Assembly: GCA_029204225.1 (NCBI GenBank)
Contig: CM055101.1
Location: forward strand, 58,953,579 to 59,017,578
Direction: 5' to 3'
DNA: 64,000 bases
Source: Diphasiastrum complanatum
Taxonomy: Eukaryota > Streptophyta > Lycopodiopsida > Lycopodiales > Lycopodiaceae
Part shown: positions 44,393-57,650 of the stretch, in pieces
How the letters are laid out: the number at the start of each line of letters is the position of its first letter
Numbering within the stretch: position 1 is the stretch's first letter
Notes under the pieces: model-generated
Databases searched by the model: none
What the model saw: only the letters and a program-made list of their open reading frames with translations
What the model was told of the DNA's origin: nothing
Made by a program: the position numbers and the translations under genes

Positions 44393-45527
44393 CGAAGTCA
44401 ACATTTATATTTTTGTTGCAGTTGTATATAACAAAATCAAAAGGTATCGCACATATGAAGAAACAAGGTGATTAATATATCACGAGAAAGCTTTGCTTTA
44501 GCACAGCATTCAAATTGTCGAAAACTTCAAAACAAAGACTGCATTTTAGAATAACCAATTTTTTTAAGAAGAAACCCATCTCAATGCTCAAGCTTACCTA
44601 GGAGTGACACGACAAATTTAACAAATTGTCGCAATAGCTTACCGCAACCCGGCAAAGCTAAAAAGAGTTGAGGATTTCCTTTGATGTATAGGACTTCCAA
44701 CTAACTATATCAAAGTAAATTTTGTTGCTTTTTGCATTCCCTCATTTGTGTCTTGATTGGAGTTAAATTTTTGACCTCAAGTATATGAAAGGAAGCTGTC
44801 ATCAGCATTAAATTCTCTGAAAACCAATTATGATAGTTGATAGTCCTCACTTTGAATCTACCTTGAATAAAAATAAACATCAAGAAAATAGTGGTAGTTA
44901 TGGTGTTCTATCCAAACTAACCTACCCACTTTTTGGTCTCACTATCAATTGCTCCCATATGTCCAATCCTTTAATTGACTCAAGGCTCATGTGCTAGTTA
45001 TAGCCTAGTAACTAATCCCAATTATAAGCACATTAGAGCCAACTTAGCATTTACTCCCACATGTCTAGTTTGGTTCTCGTTGATTGATCATAACTTCTAT
45101 AATATTTAACCAAATGGCTTGCAAATTGGATCAGATAGAAGCTAAGAGAAAGCTCAAAAATCGTATAGAAAGGAATCAAAAGAAATATTTTAATTCAGTT
45201 TTGAAATTTGAAGCAAAGTTGAAACAAAATTGTAGTCGCCTCTTTTGATAGCTTTTGAAAAAATTTCAATAACTTTTGCATCCCTTACTCAAATAGCCAA
45301 AAATTAGTGCAAATGAAAGTTGAATTCAACATAGCTCAAAAAATCTATAGAATCTAATCAAAAATAGAAAATGAAATCATATGACAAAAATTGGCCTGAA
45401 TAGACCTGAAAATTTAAAGGTTAGAAGTTGGCAAAAATAAAGCTACAAAAGTGATAAAGTCTTCAAATCTAATGAAATTCGCATAGATTCATGATGTAAA
45501 AACGATCTTATGCTTTGATACCACAAA

Positions 45528-45979
45528 TGTCATGTGCCAAACCCAATAGCACTAATCTATTAAATGAAAGCCACATTAAAAGAGAAGGACAACATTCATG
45601 TTGATATAGGCATAAAATACAAAATCACAAATAGGGTTCCATGAAATTACCATTAGAATTAAGGGATGGAAGGAAATTAATACAGAAGGGAGATGTATTT
45701 CATGTGAATTAGGCACATGAGACCTAGCAAGCTCAACTCAAGTCTCACAGTCACAAAGAGGAGGCTAGGTTCTCTCATTTGCAAAGGAGCTAAAAGACCC
45801 TTCAAAATGATGTCTCTTGTGTACTTATATACAAAGCTCCTAACTTAACTAAACATAACTATCTTGAAGGATAGTTAGCCCTCGTTAAGTCCTATTAAGT
45901 GTGCTTTGGGCCCTTATTGGCCTATTATCCGTATTTTGGAGGGCTTAAGGAAGGCTAAAAATTTCTTTTTGGCCCAACA
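45528..45979 (-). repeat. Array LTR 2 (452 bp)
   Basis: Same ends and length as LTR 1, and appears identical to LTR 3 by eye. The PBS is at 45512-45523. Confidence 0.8.
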
Positions 45980-47906
45980 AAGCTTACTTTGGATATTATA
46001 ATATATTTTTAAGCACAGATGTACTACAAGTACATGACAAGTGGGTCTCCAACTTTGATGTATCTCTTGGAGTTGGTTTCGAAGGAATGCATCTACTTCC
46101 TCTTTTTGTTAAAATTCTAAAGGTGGTGTCGACTTGTCACTTTTTATGTGCCTTATTCTAGCACCATCCCTATAAAGATATTCAAACTTTGAGTCTATTC
46201 ATCCACTTCTTTGACGATATATTATTCATTTTCACTAGACCAAGACATGGAACTTGAAACCTTACAAGATAATTAATCCCATGCCGCGAAAATACATTTT
46301 ATTGATTAATGATGGATGTTAGGGAAGCCGATTAATGCTAGGCTTTCATAAGTGGTAGGAACACTAGGTTATTCAAATGGCCATAACTAAGTGATACCTT
46401 GGAGTTGGTTAGAGACAACCAAACTAGACATGTGGGAGTAAATGCTAAGCTGGCTCTAATGGGTGGTTATAATTGAGGTTAGTTATTGGGCTATAACTAG
46501 CACAAGAGCCTTGAGTCAATTAATGGATTGGACATATGAGAGCAGTTGTTCAATAACTACAAGCGTCATGTGGCCTTGGGTTGTGGCTATATTGAGTACC
46601 ATTACCTCAAAAAGGGGACTTTTAAGACTAAAAAGGCCACATTTCTTAGTCCTTAGAGTGCTCCCAATCTAACTTTGTAACATAAGGCTTAGGACCATTC
46701 AAGGGCACACTAAAAAGCATATGTACATAGCCTCCAACCTATATCCAGCTTAAATATTGTAGCAGACATTTAGGGTTGAGGATGTTTTAGGGTTTCTCGT
46801 GCTCCTTGCCCATACGAGCGCCATCTTCCATTTCGGCTATAAAAACTGGTCACATTCTAGTAGATCCACAGGGTTTCCAAAGCTGCTGATTGTGTCTCAA
46901 CATTGAGCTTACTACCTCAGCCTATGGATATGAAGACATGAGTCTTTCTAACTCGGATATGTGGGTTTATTCGGTTCTTTGTTCTTTTGGTTTCTTGGGT
47001 TTTTTTCCAAACTCTCTGTAATATTTTCTACGTTTCTACCTCCGTGTACATGTCGGTTTACTCGGTTTTGTGGATTTGGCATCCATGGTGTGCGAATGCC
47101 TAATTTTTTGGAATTGTATCTTCATGAGCATGGTAAATTTGTGCATGTAGTATGCGAACCCGTTATTAGCAGCCGTAACTTCTTGCTCCCACAAAGGATT
47201 TAATCAACAACGATTGGACACAAGGAATCCCGGTTTTGTTATGTGGAATAAATTTTGTGTCAACTTGAATAATTGTATATTTTTCTGTAGTTTATGACAT
47301 AAACACATTATAAAGCTGTTGTCCTTTTGAACTTCAATCATCAAGTATTGAATCATCTATGTCTAGATGTGAGCGCACATATTCAATAAATTGCAATGAA
47401 AATAATGCTTTACGTTTGAATCATCATTCAGGCCCTAAAATCTTGTGCAACTTATGTTTTTTGTACGCAAGAAGCCTCTCTGCTTTGTCATGGCTCCTCA
47501 CTACACTACTCTTTTTAATCAGAAAAGCTCATAAGAATAGTACCTATGGGGGAAGGTAGGTGCACTTCGTAGAGTTTTTCTCATCAGTTAGTTGTTTTCA
47601 CTTTTTATATTGCTCTTCTTCAATCAGCTATATTGGGCTGTATGTAGAACATGTCAATTTACTTCAGCCAAATATAATTTTCTGTTGAAATTTTCAGTTA
47701 CCCTCTTTAGTTCTTAACTTTCCTATGCTTTTAACAAGTTATACTTTTCTACTATTCTAAAGTTAAACTGTCTGACAGTATGCTATCTCTATATTGAATT
47801 GAACTATGGAGGGAGCTACAAAGAGATTTGGTGAAAGGGGCCAGGTTAGTCAGGTCAACAGCTTTGATTAATAGCAGAGACCGTTACAAATCTGACATAG
47901 CAAGCA

Positions 47907-48092
47907 ATGGAGAAGACTGCAAGAAGCATGGCTGTTTTAGCTTTGCCCTTACTCGTGTTTTTCCATTTGGGATCCTTCGTTGCCGGGTGTCTTCTTTGTA
48001 GACCCTCGAGCTCCATTAGGGTCCAACATTTTACTTGTTTTTTGTCAAGAGAGATAATGGAAGCATCATTTGTCTTCCCAAACATCTTATGA
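47907..48092 (+). CDS. Signal-peptide-like ORF, unit 2
   Basis: Identical protein to the unit 1 copy (61 codons, MEKTARSMAVLALPLLVFFH). The identity reflects recent tandem duplication and is not independent evidence for a gene. Confidence 0.35.
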   Translation: MEKTARSMAVLALPLLVFFHLGSFVAGCLLCRPSSSIRVQHFTCFLSREIMEASFVFPNIL

Positions 48093-49227
48093 CGAAGTCA
48101 ACATTTATATTTTTGTTGCAGTTGTATATAACAAAATCAAAAGGTATCGCACATATGAAGAAACAAGGTGATTAATATATCACGAGAAAGCTTTGCTTTA
48201 GCACTGCATTCAAATTGTCGAAAACTTCAAAACAAAGACTGCATTTTAGAATAACCAATTTTTTTAAGAAGAAACCCATCTCAATGCTCAAGCTTACCTA
48301 GGAGTGACACGACAAATTTAACAAATTGTCGCAATAGCTTACCGCAACCCGGCAAAGCTAAAAAGAGTTGAGGATTTCCTTTGATGTATAGGACTTCCAA
48401 CTAACTATATCAAAGTAAATTTTGTTGCTTTTTGCATTCCCTCATTTGTGTCTTGATTGGAGTTAAATTTTTGACCTCAAGTATATGAAAGGAAGCTGTC
48501 ATCAGCATTAAATTCTCTGAAAACCAATTATGATAGTTGATAGTCCTCACTTTGAATCTACCTTGAATAAAAATAAACATCAAGAAAATAGTGGTAGTTA
48601 TGGTGTTCTATCCAAACTAACCTACCCACTTTTTGGTCTCACTATCAATTGCTCCCATATGTCCAATCCTTTAATTGACTCAAGGCTCATGTGCTAGTTA
48701 TAGCCTAGTAACTAATCCCAATTATAAGCACATTAGAGCCAACTTAGCATTTACTCCCACATGTCTAGTTTGGTTCTCGTTGATTGATCATAACTTCTAT
48801 AATATTTAACCAAATGGCTTGCAAATTGGATCAGATAGAAGCTAAGAGAAAGCTCAAAAATCGTATAGAAAGGAATCAAAAGAAATATTTTAATTCAGTT
48901 TTGAAATTTGAAGCAAAGTTGAAACAAAATTGTAGTCGCCTCTTTTGATAGCTTTTGAAAAAATTTCAATAACTTTTGCATCCCTTACTCAAATAGCCAA
49001 AAATTAGTGCAAATGAAAGTTGAATTCAACATAGCTCAAAAAATCTATAGAATCTAATCAAAAATAGAAAATGAAATCATATGACAAAAATTGGCCTGAA
49101 TAGACCTGAAAATTTAAAGGTTAGAAGTTGGCAAAAATAAAGCTACAAAAGTGATAAAGTCTTCAAATCTAATGAAATTCGCATAGATTCATGATGTAAA
49201 AACGATCTTATGCTTTGATACCACAAA

Positions 49228-49679
49228 TGTCATGTGCCAAACCCAATAGCACTAATCTATTAAATGAAAGCCACATTAAAAGAGAAGGACAACATTCATG
49301 TTGATATAGGCATAAAATACAAAATCACAAATAGGGTTCCATGAAATTACCATTAGAATTAAGGGATGGAAGGAAATTAATACAGAAGGGAGATGTATTT
49401 CATGTGAATTAGGCACATGAGACCTAGCAAGCTCAACTCAAGTCTCACAGTCACAAAGAGGAGGCTAGGTTCTCTCATTTGCAAAGGAGCTAAAAGACCC
49501 TTCAAAATGATGTCTCTTGTGTACTTATATACAAAGCTCCTAACTTAACTAAACATAACTATCTTGAAGGATAGTTAGCCCTCGTTAAGTCCTATTAAGT
49601 GTGCTTTGGGCCCTTATTGGCCTATTATCCGTATTTTGGAGGGCTTAAGGAAGGCTAAAAATTTCTTTTTGGCCCAACA
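49228..49679 (-). repeat. Array LTR 3 (452 bp)
   Basis: Same ends and length as LTRs 1 and 2. The PBS is at 49212-49223. Confidence 0.8.
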
Positions 49680-51605
49680 AAGCTTACTTTGGATATTATA
49701 ATATATTTTTAAGCACAGATGTACTACAAGTACATGACAAGTGGGTCTCCAACTTTGATGTATCTCTTGGAGTTGGTTTCGAAGGAATGCATCTACTTCC
49801 TCTTTTTGTTAAAATTCTAAAGGTGGTGTCGACTTGTCACTTTTTATGTGCCTTATTCTAGCACCATCCCTATAAAGATATTCAAACTTTGAGTCTATTC
49901 ATCCACTTCTTTGACGATATATTATTCATTTTCACTAGACCAAGACATGGAACTTGAAACCTTACAAGATAATTAATCCCATGCCGCGAAAATACATTTT
50001 ATTGATTAATGATGGATGTTAGGGAAGCCGATTAATGCTAGGCTTTCATAAGTGGTAGGAACACTAGGTTATTCAAATGGCCATAACTAAGTGATACCTT
50101 GGAGTTGGTTAGAGACAACCAAACTAGACATGTGGGAGTAAATGCTAAGCTGGCTCTAATGGGTGGTTATAATTGAGGTTAGTTATTGGGCTATAACTAG
50201 CACAAGAGCCTTGAGTCAATTAATGGATTGGACATATGAGAGCAGTTGTTCAATAACTACAAGCGTCATGTGGCCTTGGGTTGTGGCTATATTGAGTACC
50301 ATTACCTCAAAAAGGGGACTTTTAAGACTAAAAAGGCCACATTTCTTAGTCCTTAGAGTGCTCCCAATCTAACTTTGTAACATAAGGCTTAGGACCATTC
50401 AAGGGCACACTAAAAAGCATATGTACATAGCCTCCAACCTATATCCAGCTTAAATATTGTAGCAGACATTTAGGGTTGAGGATGTTTTAGGGTTTCTCGT
50501 GCTCCTTGCCCATACGAGCGCCATCTTCCATTTCGGCTATAAAAACTGGTCACATTCTAGTAGATCCACAGGGTTTCCAAAGCTGCTGATTGTGTCTCAA
50601 CATTGAGCTTACTACCTCAGCCTATGGATATGAAGACATGAGTCTTTCTAACTCGGATATGTGGGTTTATTCGGTTCTTTGTTCTTTTGGTTTCTTGGGT
50701 TTTTTTCCAAACTCTCTGTAATATTTTCTACGTTTCTACCTCCGTGTACATGTCGGTTTACTCGGTTTTGTGGATTTGGCATCCATGGTGTGCGAATGCC
50801 TAATGTTTGGAATTGTATCTTCATGAGCATGGTAAATTTGTGCATGTAGTATGCGAACCCGTTATTAGCAGCCGTAACTTCTTGCTCCCACAAAGGATTT
50901 AATCAACAACGATTGGACACAAGGAATCCCGGTTTTGTTATGTGGAATAAATTTTGTGTCAACTTGAATAATTGTATATTTTTCTGTAGTTTATGACATA
51001 AACACATTATAAAGCTGTTGTCCTTTTGAACTTCAATCATCAAGTATTGAATCATCTATGTCTAGATGTGAGCGCACATATTCAATAAATTGCAATGAAA
51101 ATAATGCTTTACGTTTGAATCATCATTCAGGCCCTAAAATCTTGTGCAACTTATGTTTTTTGTACGCAAGAAGCCTCTCTGCTTTGTCATGGCTCCTCAC
51201 TACACTACTCTTTTTAATCAGAAAAGCTCATAAGAATAGTACCTATGGGGGAAGGTAGGTGCACTTCGTAGAGTTTTTCTCATCAGTTAGTTGTTTTCAC
51301 TTTTTATATTGCTCTTCTTCAATCAGCTATATTGGGCTGTATGTAGAACATGTCAATTTACTTCAGCCAAATATAATTTTCTGTTGAAATTTTCAGTTAC
51401 CCTCTTTAGTTCTTAACTTTCCTATGCTTTTAACAAGTTATACTTTTCTACTATTCTAAAGTTAAACTGTCTGACAGTATGCTATCTCTATATTGAATTG
51501 AACTATGGAGGGAGCTACAAAGAGATTTGGTGAAAGGGGCCAGGTTAGTCAGGTCAACAGCTTTGATTAATAGCAGAGACCGTTACAAATCTGACATAGC
51601 AAGCA

Positions 51606-51791
51606 ATGGAGAAGACTGCAAGAAGCATGGCTGTTTTAGCTTTGCCCTTACTCGTGTTTTTCCATTTGGGATCCTTCGTTGCCGGGTGTCTTCTTTGTAG
51701 ACCCTCGAGCTCCATTAGGGTCCAACATTTTACTTGTTTTTTGTCAAGAGAGATAATGGAAGCATCATTTGTCTTCCCAAACATCTTATGA
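51606..51791 (+). CDS. Signal-peptide-like ORF, unit 3
   Basis: Identical protein to the copies in units 1 and 2. The neighbouring bases match as well, so the whole unit was duplicated. Confidence 0.35.
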   Translation: MEKTARSMAVLALPLLVFFHLGSFVAGCLLCRPSSSIRVQHFTCFLSREIMEASFVFPNIL

Positions 51792-53979
51792 CGAAGTCAA
51801 CATTTATATTTTTGTTGCAGTTGTATATAACAAAATCAAAAGGTATCGCACATATGAAGAAACAAGGTGATTAATATATCACGAGAAAGCTTTGCTTTAG
51901 CACTGCATTCAAATTGTCGAAAACTTCAAAACAAAGACTGCATTTTAGAATAACCAATTTTTTTAAGAAGAAACCCATCTCAATGCTCAAGCTTACCTAG
52001 GAGTGACACGACAAATTTAACAAATTGTCGCAATAGCTTACCGCAACCCGGCAAAGCTAAAAAGAGTTGAGGATTTCCTTTGATGTATAGGACTTCCAAC
52101 TAACTATATCAAAGTAAATTTTGTTGCTTTTTGCATTCCCTCATTTGTGTCTTGATTGGAGTTAAATTTTTGACCTCAAGTATATGAAAGGAAGCTGTCA
52201 TCAGCATTAAATTCTCTGAAAACCAATTATGATAGTTGAGAGTCCTCACTTTGAATCTACCTTGAATAAAAATAAACATCAAGAAAATAGTGGTAGTTAT
52301 GGTGTTCTATCCAAACTAACCTACCCACTTTTTGGTCTCACTATCAATTGCTCCCATATGTCCAATCCTTTAATTGACTCAAGGCTCATGTGCTAGTTAT
52401 AGCCTAGTAACTAATCCCAATTATAACCACATTAGAGCCAACTTAGCATTTACTCCCACATGTCTAGTTTGGTTCTCGTTGATTGATCATAACTTCTATA
52501 ATATTTAACCAAATGGCTTGCAAATTGGATCAGATAGAAGCTAAGAGAAAGCTCAAAAATCGTATAGAAAGGAATCAAAAGAAATATTTTAATTCAGTTT
52601 TGAAATTTGAAGCAAAGTTGAAACAAAATTGTAGTCGCCTCTTTTGATAGCTTTTGAAAAAATTTCAATAACTTTTGCATCCCTTACTCAAATAGCCAAA
52701 AATTAGTGCAAATGAAAGTTGAATTCAACATAGCTCAAAAAATCTATAGAATCTAATCAAAAATAGAAAATGAAATCATATGACAAAAATTGGCCTGAAT
52801 AGACCTGAAAATTTAAAGGTTAGAAGTTGGCAAAAATAAAGCTACAAAAGTGATAAAGTCTTCAAATCTAATGAAATTCGCATAGATTCATGATGTAAAA
52901 TTGATCTTATGCTATGATACGACAAATGTCATGCGCCAGACCCAATAGCACTAATATATTAAATGAAAGCCACAGTAAAGAGGATATCATTCATGTTGAT
53001 ATAGCCATAAAATACAAAATCACAAATAGAGTTTTCGTGAAATTACCATTAGAATTAAGGGATGGAAAGAAATCAATACAAAAGCGAGATGGGTTTCATG
53101 TGAATTGGGCACATGAGACCTAGCAACCTCAATTCTCAAGGCTCACATTCTCTCATGCAAAGGAGCTAAAAGAGAATACAAATCTACTCAAAATATGACA
53201 CGGGGTTTGGAAGGAAACCCATGAGACCAAAAGAACAAAGAACTGACTAAACATATTCGAATAGCTAGAAACTCCTAGTGAAGCAAAAAATAAACTAAAA
53301 GAAAAGAATAAATTTCTCCTCACAATACCCAAAAAGCGTTCCAGCATTGTTAACTTGAGTAATTGTATATTTTCTTGTAGTTTATGACATAAATGCATTA
53401 TAAAGTTGTCCTTTTGAGCTTCAATCATCAAGTATTGAATCATCAGTGTCTAGATGTAAGCATTCAATGAAGTGCAATGAAAGTAATGCTTCACATTTGA
53501 ATCATCATTCAGGCCCTAAAATCCTTTGCAACTTATGTTTTTTTGTACCCAAGAAGCCTCTTTGCTTTGTCCTGACTCCTCGCTACGGTGCTTTTTTTAA
53601 TCAGAAAAGCTCATAAGAATAGTACCTATGGCGGAAGGTAGTTGCACTTAGTAGAGTTATTTTGATGAGTTAGCTGTTTTCACTTTTTATATTGCTCTTT
53701 TTTAATCAGCTATATTGGGCTACGGAACCTGTCATTTACTGTAGCCAAACAGAATTTTTTGTTGAAATTTTCAGTTACCCTCTTTAGCTCTTAGTTTTAC
53801 TATTCTTTTAATTAGTTATACTTTTTGACTATTCTAAAGTTAAACCGTCAGTATGCTGTCTCTACATTGAAATGAACTATGGAGGGAGCGTCAAGGAGAT
53901 TTGGTGAAAGGGTCCAGGTTAGTCAGGTCAATAGCTTTCATTAATAGCAGAGACCGTTACAAATCTGGCATAGCAAGCA

Positions 53980-54231
53980 ATGGAGAAGATTGCAAGAAGC
54001 ATGGCTGTTTTAGCTCTGCCCTTACTCGTGTTATTCCATTTGGGATCCTTCGTTGCCGGGTGTCTTCTTTGTAGACCCTCGAGCTCCATGAGGGTCCAAC
54101 ATTTTACTTGTTTTTTGTCAAGAGAGATAATGGAAGTATCATTTGTCTTCCCAAATTCATCTTATGACGAAGTCAACATTTATGTTTTTGTTGCAGTTGT
54201 ATATAACAAAATCAAAAGGTATTGCACATAA
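53980..54231 (+). CDS. Signal-peptide-like ORF, right diverged copy (83 codons)
   Basis: MEKIARSMAVLALPLLVLFH, LGSFVAGC and CRPSSSMRVQHFTCF, then an extended end with SYDEVNIYVFVAVVYNKIK. Differences from the central copies include Ile for Thr at residue 4 and Met for Ile at 37, while the N-terminal hydrophobic layout is kept. This is the longest version and perhaps closest to the original. Function unknown. Confidence 0.4.
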   Translation: MEKIARSMAVLALPLLVLFHLGSFVAGCLLCRPSSSMRVQHFTCFLSREIMEVSFVFPNSSYDEVNIYVFVAVVYNKIKRYCT

Positions 54232-54602
54232 GAAGAAACAAGGTCATTAATATATCATGGGAAAGCTTTGCTTTAGCACTACATTCAAATTGTTGAAAAC
54301 TTAAAAACAAAGACTGCATTTTAGGAGAATCAATTTTTTTAAAAAGAAACCCATTTCAATGCTCTCATCGGCATTAAAGTCTTTGAACACCAATTATGAT
54401 TGTTAAGATAGTACTCACTTTGAATCTATCCTAGAGATTATGAATTGGAAGTCACTAGACCATTTTGGATGCCAATGTACTTTATTGTCTTAATCATGAA
54501 TAAAAATAAACATCAAAAAAGTGGTAGTTATGGCTTTATCCAAACTAACTTGCCCACTTTTGGCCTCACTACCAATTACTCCCATTGCCTCACTTTTTGG
54601 CC

Positions 54603-54891
54603 ATTGTACTCAATATAGCCACAACCCAAGGCCACATGCCGATTGTACTTATTGAGCAACTGCTCCCATATGTCCAATCCTTTAATTGACTCAAGGCTCC
54701 TGTGCTAATTATAGCCCAATAACTAACTCCAATTATAACCACCCATTAGAGCCAACTTAGCATTTACTCCCACATGTCTAGTTTGTTCGTCTCTAATCCA
54801 CTCCAAGGTATCACTTTAGTTATGGCCATTTGAATAACCTAGTGTTCTTAGCACTTTATGAAAACCTAGCATTAAATTGGCTTCCTTTACA
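54603..54891. repeat. Inverted arm B, complete copy
   Basis: Reverse complement of 42618-42900 with scattered substitutions, ending GGCTTCCTTTACA. The central units keep only its inner part (44950-45075 and equivalents). Confidence 0.7.
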
Positions 54892-55392
54892 TCAAAGTAG
54901 ACGTTGATGAAGGAAAACTAGCAAAACCCAAGCTAAAAAACAAGTGATTGATCATAACTTCTTTAATATTAATCCAAATGGCTTGCAAATTGGATCAGAT
55001 AAAAGCTAAGAGAAAACTCAAAAATCTTATAAAAAGGTTTCAAAAGAAATAATTTACATCAGATTTGAAATTTGAAGCAAAGTTGAAACAAAATTGTAGT
55101 CACCTCTTTTGACAGCTTTTAATAAAATTTCAATAACTTTTGCATCCCCCACCCAAATAGCCAAAAAATTGGTGCAAATGACAGCTAAATTCAAAAGATT
55201 TCTAGAAAGCTATAGAATCAAATCAAAAATAGAAAATGAAATCATATGACATAAATTGGTCTGAACAGACCTGAAAATTTAAAAGTTGGAAGTTAGCTAA
55301 AATAAAGCTATAAAAGCAGTAAACTCTTCAAATCTAATGAAATTCGCATAGGTTCATGATGTAAAATTGATCTTATGCTTTGATACCACAAA

Positions 55393-55815
55393 TTTCATGT
55401 GCCAAATCCAATATCACTAGTCTATTGAAATGAAAGCCACAATCAAGAGAAGGATAACATTCATGTTGATATAGGAGTAAAATACAAAATCACAAATAGA
55501 GATCCATGAAATTACCATTAGAATTAAGGGATGTAAGGAAATGAATACAAAAGAGAGATGGATTTCATGTGAATTAGGCACATGAGACCTAGCAAGCTCA
55601 ATTTTCAAGGCTCACAGTCACAAAGAGGAAGTTAGGTTCTCTCATTTGCAAAGGAGCTAAAAGACCCTTCAAAATGATGTCCGTTGTGTACTTATATACA
55701 AAGTTCCTAACTTAACTAAACATAACTATCTTGAAGGATAGTTAGCCCTTGTTAAGTCCTATTAAGTGTGCTTTGGGCCCTTGTTGGCCTATTATCCTTA
55801 TTTAAGTATTTTGGA
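55393..55815 (-). repeat. Array LTR 5, cut by the rDNA fragment
   Basis: Homologous to the 452-bp LTRs but diverged. The TG end is mutated, and the outer 30 to 40 bases are replaced by 18S sequence after ttttggaggg. Confidence 0.75.
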
Positions 55816-55817
55816 GG

Positions 55818-56670
55818 GAAATTGCGAATAGCTCATTAAATCAGTTATAGTTTCTTCGATGGTACCTTGCTACTCGGATACCCGTAGTAATTCTAGAGCT
55901 AATACGTGCACCAAATCCCAACTGTTAAGGAAGGGACGTATTTATTAGATAAAAAGGCCGATGCGGGCTTGCCCGATATTGTGGTGAATCATGATAACTC
56001 GTCAAATTTTTGCCCTATCGACTTTCGATGGTAGGATGGTGGCCTACCATGGTGGTGACGGGTGACGAAGAATTAGAGTTCGATTCCGGAGAGAGCAGCT
56101 ACCACATCCAAGACAGGCAGCAGGCGTGCAAATTACCCAATCCCGACACGGGGAGATTGTGACAATAAATAACAATAACGGGCTTTTACAAGTTTGGTAA
56201 TTGGAATGAGTACAATCTAAACCCCTTAACGAGGATCCATTGGAGGGCAAGTCTGGTGCCAGCAGCTGTGATAATTCCAGCGTATATCTGAGTTGCAGTT
56301 AAAAAGCTCGTAGTTGGATTTTGGGATGGGGCGAACGGTTCGCCCCCTTTGGTCCCTCCATTTTTTTGGTAGGGGACATGCTCCTGGCCTTAATTGGCTG
56401 GGACGCGGAGTCGACGATGTTACTTTGAAAAAATTAGAGTGCTTAAAGCAGGCCTATGCTTTGAATACATTAGCATGGAATAACGTGATAGGACTTTGGT
56501 CCTATTGTGTTGGTCTTCGGGACCGGACTAATGATTAATAGGGACAGTTGGGGGCATTCGTATTTCATTGTCAGAGGTGAAATTCTTGGATTTGTGAAAG
56601 ACGAACTATTGCGAAAGCATTTGCCAAGGAGGTTTTCATTAATCAAGAACGAAGTTGGAGGCTCAAAGAT

Positions 56671-56706
<36 letters not shown>

Positions 56707-57484
56707 TCGATTAGGGATCAACGGGTGTTAATTTGATGACCCCGCCGGCACGTTATGAGAAATCAAAGTTTTTGGGTTCCAGGGGGAGTATGGTCGCAAG
56801 GCTGAAACATAAAGGGATTGAGGGAAGGGCACCACCAGGAGTGGAGTCTGCGACTTAATTTGACTCAACACGGGAAAACTTACCAAGCCCAGACATAGTA
56901 AGGATTGACAGATTGAGAGCTCTTTCTTGATTCTATGGGTGGTGGTGCATGGCCGTTCTTAGTTGGTGGAGTGATTTGTCTGGTTAATTCCGTTACGAGA
57001 CCTCAGCCTGCTAACTGGTTACGCGAAGAATCTTTTTGGTGGCCAACTTCTTAGAGGGACTATTCGCGTCCAGCGGATGGAAGTTTGAGGCAATAACAGG
57101 TCAGTGATGCCCTTAGATGTTCTAGGCCACACGCGCGCTACACTGATGAGTTCAACGAGTTTATCACCTGGGCCGATAGGCTTGGGTAATCTTTTGAAAC
57201 TTCATCGTGATGGGGATAGTTCATTGCAATTATTGATCTTCAACGAGGAATTCCTAGTAAGCGCGATTCATTAGCTCACGTTGACTACGTCCTTGCCCTT
57301 TGTACACATCACCTGTCGCTCCTACCGATTGAACGGTCCGGTGAAGTTTTTGGATTGCGGCGACGACGACGACGACGACGGTTCGCCGCTGGTGACGTTG
57401 TGAGAAGTTCATTAAACCTTATCATTTAGAGAAAGGAGAAGTCGTAACAAGGTTTTCGTAGGTGAACTTGCGGAAGGATCATTG
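55818..57484 (+). pseudogene. 18S rRNA pseudogene, 5'-truncated
   Basis: The small-subunit rRNA is recognised from GCGAATAGCTCATTAAATCA at the left through CGTAACAAGGTTTTCGTAGG to GGAAGGATCATTG at the right. The first 70 to 80 bases of a normal gene are absent. Internal deletions hit conserved parts: after aactcgtcaaattttt (about 56005), near 56095, and in the 530-loop region, where gccagcagctgtgataattc replaces GCCAGCAGCCGCGGTAATTC. Many C-to-T and G-to-A changes suggest decay of methylated DNA. A functional rRNA is not expected. It sits inside a copy of the 3.7-kb repeat. Confidence 0.92.
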
Positions 57485-57650
57485 ACACACCGATCGAGCA
57501 GACCCGACGAAGTGTGGATGTGAATGAGGAGCCGCATCCAGAGGTGCGGCTGTCAGAGCGCTCCCAACCCCGTTGGATTCGGACGCATGAGCATCATACA
57601 TGGGAGAAGTCCAACGACTGAGTCTGTATCTCGGTCGCCTCCCACCACCC
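57485..57650 (+). other. ITS1 fragment
   Basis: Sequence following the 18S end (acacaccgatcgagcagacc onward) up to the LTR start. Its 3' part and the 5.8S gene do not follow; the chromovirus interrupts it. Confidence 0.75.

Larger units (their letters stand above)
41829..52926 (-). repeat. Tandem array of three near-identical 3.7-kb LTR-plus-internal units
   Basis: Units start at 41829, 45528 and 49228, a period of 3,699 to 3,700 bases. Only a handful of differences were seen, for example at 42115, 42831, 47103 and 52239. Each unit is a 452-bp minus-strand LTR plus about 3.25 kb of sequence lacking gag or pol. The pattern LTR-internal-LTR-internal is what unequal recombination between LTRs produces. 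No convincing polypurine tract was found. This is a non-autonomous (LARD-like) element by inference. Confidence 0.85.
52927..55815. repeat. Right diverged copy of the 3.7-kb repeat, rearranged
   Basis: It begins with a partial LTR (52927 to about 53165). A 1.2-1.4-kb part of the unit is then replaced by about 180 bases, of which 53195-53260 is a reverse-complement piece of the region around 43249-43330. Homology resumes at gttaacttgagtaattg (53347) and runs through an intact inverted arm B (54603-54891) to a second partial LTR (55393-55815). That LTR breaks off at ttttggaggg where the 18S fragment starts. Confidence 0.75.

Noticed and set aside
56314-56731. ORFs inside the 18S region
   Set aside because: The bases are recognisable 18S rRNA sequence, so the frames are meaningless.
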